A DNA stretch of 42,910 bases from an uncultured Porphyromonadaceae bacterium (GTDB taxonomy: Bacteria > Bacteroidota > Bacteroidia > Bacteroidales > Muribaculaceae): NCBI GenBank assembly GCA_900550645.1, contig URTA01000015.1, forward strand, positions 1 through 42,910, in the 5' to 3' direction. A program made the translations under genes and the position numbers. The notes under the pieces are model-generated. The model worked only from the letters and a program-made list of their open reading frames with translations, searched no databases and was not told the origin of the DNA. Below, piece after piece: positions 41,401 to 42,910 of the stretch. How positions within the stretch are numbered: position 1 is the stretch's first letter; each line of letters opens with the position of its first letter.

Positions 41401-42156
41401 GGCGTAGTAAGAGTGTCTCCAGAGTATGTCAGCATAACCTGTATGAGCAATGGCTTGTACAAACTCGATACTGGAGTATACACCAAAATTGTCAATGAGG
41501 AGTTCAATGAAGTTGAAGAGGAGAAGGTTCCCCTTAAGGACGGTTTTGTCAAAATCAAAAGACGTGGGTTGTGGGGCGTGAAAAATGGGGCTGGCGAAAT
41601 AGTCGTCGATTGCAAGTATAGTGAAATCAGCTCATTCAGAAGCCGCTTCATTGGGTTCATCAATAACAAGGCAATTCGATTGACCGCGTCGGGCAACTAC
41701 AATTACCGACTCCCGATGTGCATCGGCAACTCATTCCGAAGAGAAGGGACAAGATATGTCGTAAATATAGGCGGTCAAAAGTGTGTCCTGCAGGCTGGTG
41801 AGCATTTGCCGCGCATCAGTGACGGTAAAATCAATGTAGCCATTGAGAATATGTTGAATGACCGCATACTCATCACACTCAATAACACATCCAAACCACT
41901 GAGCAAGCCTATCGACAAGCCCGGTGATTTTGAAATGAACGAGACCTATTCAGGCAAAGTCTGCCGTATTCTACATAATGGCAAAAGCACAAACTATATC
42001 CTGAAAATGGATAACGGCAAGGAGATATTCGTGAATGGTAAAGCAATTACTAAAGGTTACGAGAAACTGGCTGTTGATACAGAAGTCAAAATAACAAAGA
42101 CTGGGTACAACCACCAACTCGACAAGACTTTGTGGAAGCGTTTTGAGCAGTCCTGA
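38455..42156 (+). CDS. Multi-domain protein: coiled coil, acidic repeats, CoiA-like zinc/nuclease-like region, WG repeats
   Basis: A 1233-residue protein, presumably cytoplasmic (no signal peptide). Residues about 15-360 are an uninterrupted coiled coil. About 362-535 are an acidic Pro/Ser/Glu region containing seven 16-residue repeats. About 612-650 hold FVCFGCKQPVKISKRG...YYFQHWTSNPDC, the Cys/His pattern I know from CoiA-like and DUF6035-type proteins. About 700-765 (RRADIFVEFRNGNRLVIQFSDGKTSL...WLHGIYVMWVY) fits the D...(E/Q)x(S/K) core of the nuclease-like fold that follows in those families, but the acidic residue is replaced by Gln. About 925-1075 are WG repeats (NQYGLVSG; RRYGIVDPDGVVRVSPEY; GLWGVKNGAGEIVVDCKY). 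The last 75 residues are unassigned. The ATG at 38455 is used; an in-frame TTG lies six bases before. Base composition is more AT-rich than its neighbours. Defence or nucleic-acid handling is a guess. Confidence 0.85.
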   Translation: MNSWLSELVFGVDIDQLQAELVQSRYELAKLKNENDRLISTVNARQNAIGRLTDRIKRKDETIVNLRSSVQLHKQELKDKSSEVYALNRTTTKLQGDLEKINKVVDRLDDKINRKDENIEELKASAQQLKQELRSKTTEINKLNKSAEKLQNKVSELNETISQQAGCINGKDKAIADLKSTVQQQESDVQSKAAEIVKLNESVASQSDEVARLNDAVAQLFENDNRKDTVISELRDDVRQKELIIKGKFEEISSLNDDLTNSQNEIAGLNKRIEALELSVKGKDDALSSLNDDLGLLKHQVEEKEEQIQHLHEKIQSLNGDNEKLKFDLGDWKKENEELNSKNSVLTAENERLRKELKNAKEATVLTESQSDSEGELLSEAGSQPDAEAHQLVEAGSQPNAEVEPQSGTDVVEPSVEVGTEPDTESVAEPQFEAESQPDIDGVAEPSVEASTQPDAESAAEPSAEASTQPDTESVAEPSVEASTQPDAESVAEASVEVEAHPAAEDVAEPPAEAGTQPNAETEPSPEKEARSNTSEPVQRRTVGSRPKTGANGPEKPKDIPDIETGEQKSRRSIRKVIDTETDEVIDADAFFQQENDTIQTATRFLEEAKATGQPKFVCFGCKQPVKISKRGNNYYFQHWTSNPDCEYTPQSSQSPSAGPEILIPSEPGEDRDEMLDKICRQINNRGDVQFAEKRKLIPSVFPYMFYRRADIFVEFRNGNRLVIQFSDGKTSLKSLVDKDIFFWLHGIYVMWVYSNETYDYSGIRSIANENAVFYCHRNIFFYDKECREKSDERDEFIFKCNYLNEDNNWHYKIGTSGNNGELIALGNLTFPHDDVELKPYYFEANKPYFDLHPDKEGEYISSHRNRDEYLVLLKKDWSNNPARIEAIKRCMASNTTTVPFCYSRKWGLRFQGTTIVSNIFDKEPELVNGVYVVCCKNQYGLVSGCSDKVLFDWTGISEISPLRENLFKFKKDRRYGIVDPDGVVRVSPEYVSITCMSNGLYKLDTGVYTKIVNEEFNEVEEEKVPLKDGFVKIKRRGLWGVKNGAGEIVVDCKYSEISSFRSRFIGFINNKAIRLTASGNYNYRLPMCIGNSFRREGTRYVVNIGGQKCVLQAGEHLPRISDGKINVAIENMLNDRILITLNNTSKPLSKPIDKPGDFEMNETYSGKVCRILHNGKSTNYILKMDNGKEIFVNGKAITKGYEKLAVDTEVKITKTGYNHQLDKTLWKRFEQS
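39685..40020 (+). repeat. Seven in-frame 48-base tandem repeats
   Basis: Seven units of exactly 48 bases (39685, 39733, 39781, 39829, 39877, 39925, 39973), each coding for a 16-residue variant of VAEPSVEASTQPDAES. Units 3 and 5 are identical or nearly so; the outer ones are diverged. More decayed units precede them (about 39590-39684). Being a multiple of three, gain or loss of units would keep the frame and alter the spacer length between the coiled coil and the C-terminal domains. Confidence 0.9.
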
Positions 42157-42227
42157 AAATTTTCGGAGGGCGGATGTCACAAACGGCCGGCATAAGCGTC
42201 TTATAGGTAAACCAACTCTTTTGAGCC

Positions 42228-42578
42228 ATGAAAAAGATGATTCTGTTTGCAGCACTTGCGCTGTCGTCGCTCATCGCGTCGGCGGAGCTGCGCTACAAGT
42301 CAATCTCAAATACCGACGGCAAGACGACGATTTGCTTAATCGACGATTTCGCGCCGTCCAAAATCGCCATTTCCGATGTTGTGCTGCACACTTGCGGCAA
42401 GGAGTACAAGGCCAAGTCTACCAAGAGCCGACAGGAGGCTGGTATGGCAGACATTACGATGACTTTCAAGCGGCTGACCAAGTTTGACGATACATACGTC
42501 ACGTTCAAATACAACGGCCGCGAGGTGAAAGTCCCCATACTCCGCAAGGAAACAGACCGCATCCTTTCGCCCCTCTGA
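42228..42578 (+). CDS. Small exported protein of unknown function
   Basis: A 116-residue protein with signal peptide MKKMILFAALALSSLIASA. The mature part is beta-rich and basic (ELRYKSISNTDGKTTICLID...TFKYNGREVKVPILRKE) with two Cys that could form a disulfide. Not recognised. It starts 71 bases after the large coiled-coil gene on the same strand and may be read through from it, but the codon and base use resemble the rest of the chromosome more than that gene. Confidence 0.7.
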   Translation: MKKMILFAALALSSLIASAELRYKSISNTDGKTTICLIDDFAPSKIAISDVVLHTCGKEYKAKSTKSRQEAGMADITMTFKRLTKFDDTYVTFKYNGREVKVPILRKETDRILSPL

Positions 42579-42910
42579 CACAACAGCGTAAGCATCTGGG
42601 TGTTGTATCTCGCGTAGGTGCTGAATAAAACAAAGGAGAGCCGATATGTTGTTGATATCGAGGCTTACATTACTTCAGCGCAATTTCTGCGGCGTATTTG
42701 TCATGCCATCGTGGAGCGTATAGTAGGCTTCGATATCGTTGCCCTGCTCTTTTGGCATTGTGCAAGTGAGTAGTACGTGCTTGCGTCATCGATGCCGAAA
42801 CTGATTTATCTCCTCATAGATGTCGGATGTCGCGTGTTGAGGCGTATATTCCCATTTATTGGTGTCCGCTAAACTTTTCGGAGAGTTGGCGAGAAAAAAG
42901 GGCTGATTCC
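42579..42910. other. Gene-free end of window, possible decayed sequence
   Basis: No intact gene is visible in the last 332 bases. On the minus strand short open pieces occur in different frames (for example TNKWEYTPQHATSDIYEEI from about 42860 down, and RWHDKYAAEIALK near 42675-42715) interrupted by stops. These could be a frameshifted remnant or chance. The window ends before anything can be resolved. Confidence 0.3.

Noticed and set aside
38015..42156. Integrated element at tRNA-Gly
   Set aside because: No integrase and no repeat of the tRNA 3' end was seen on the right side. The tRNA neighbourhood alone is not proof of integration.

Overview
The window looks like a chromosomal segment of a gut Bacteroidales bacterium, most likely a Muribaculaceae-type genome. 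Three things point there: promoters of the Bacteroidota type (TTG, 20 bases, then TAnnTTTG, found at many genes), fimbrillin-like lipoproteins with the PVQRNYRTNIYGS motif, and several secreted proteins with a C-terminal NLQG/GxYIV...K tail. The family name is an inference; no 16S rRNA is present.

Left part (1-11.1 kb, all minus strand): a surface-fimbria region. An operon runs leftward from about 8.1 kb: a DUF3575 protein, a FimB/Mfa2-like lipoprotein, then three tandem fimbrillin-like lipoproteins. A fourth fimbrillin stands alone at 8.5-10.7 kb. Each unit is preceded by a segment of about 230 bases bounded by perfect inverted repeats (19 and 22 bases) with one good promoter inside. This is the layout of an invertible, phase-variable promoter. 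In this sequence both promoters face away from the fimbrial genes, so both units read as OFF. No recombinase is in the window, so it would act in trans.

Middle (11.4-32.8 kb): mostly housekeeping genes. They include a fur-like gene, purA and a DUF1015 gene as one operon; a MATE transporter with a YgjP-type metalloprotein; a nucleoside phosphorylase; tRNA-Ser(CGA); and a Fic protein whose promoter is covered by three copies of an 11-base operator-like repeat. A C10 cysteine protease and an unknown secreted protein follow, then a PurF-like protein lacking the catalytic N-terminal cysteine. After these come two unknown exported proteins, an AAA-ATPase remnant, a 1.1 kaa fibronectin-like secreted protein, a 2-hydroxyacid dehydrogenase and a GH53 endo-galactanase.

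Right part (32.8-42.9 kb): a 52-residue rubredoxin; a PI-PLC-like lipoprotein lying between the rubredoxin gene and a decayed second rubredoxin copy; a TPR/retropepsin-like protein; a small Cys/Lys-rich exported protein; and tRNA-Gly(CCC). Downstream of that tRNA lies an unusual 1233-residue protein: coiled coil, seven exact-length 48-base repeats, a CoiA-like zinc/nuclease-like region, WG repeats. A small exported protein follows, and the last 330 bases hold no clear gene.

The best candidates for something new are the paired fimbrial promoter switches with different site centres, and the multi-domain coiled-coil/CoiA-like/WG protein beside tRNA-Gly.
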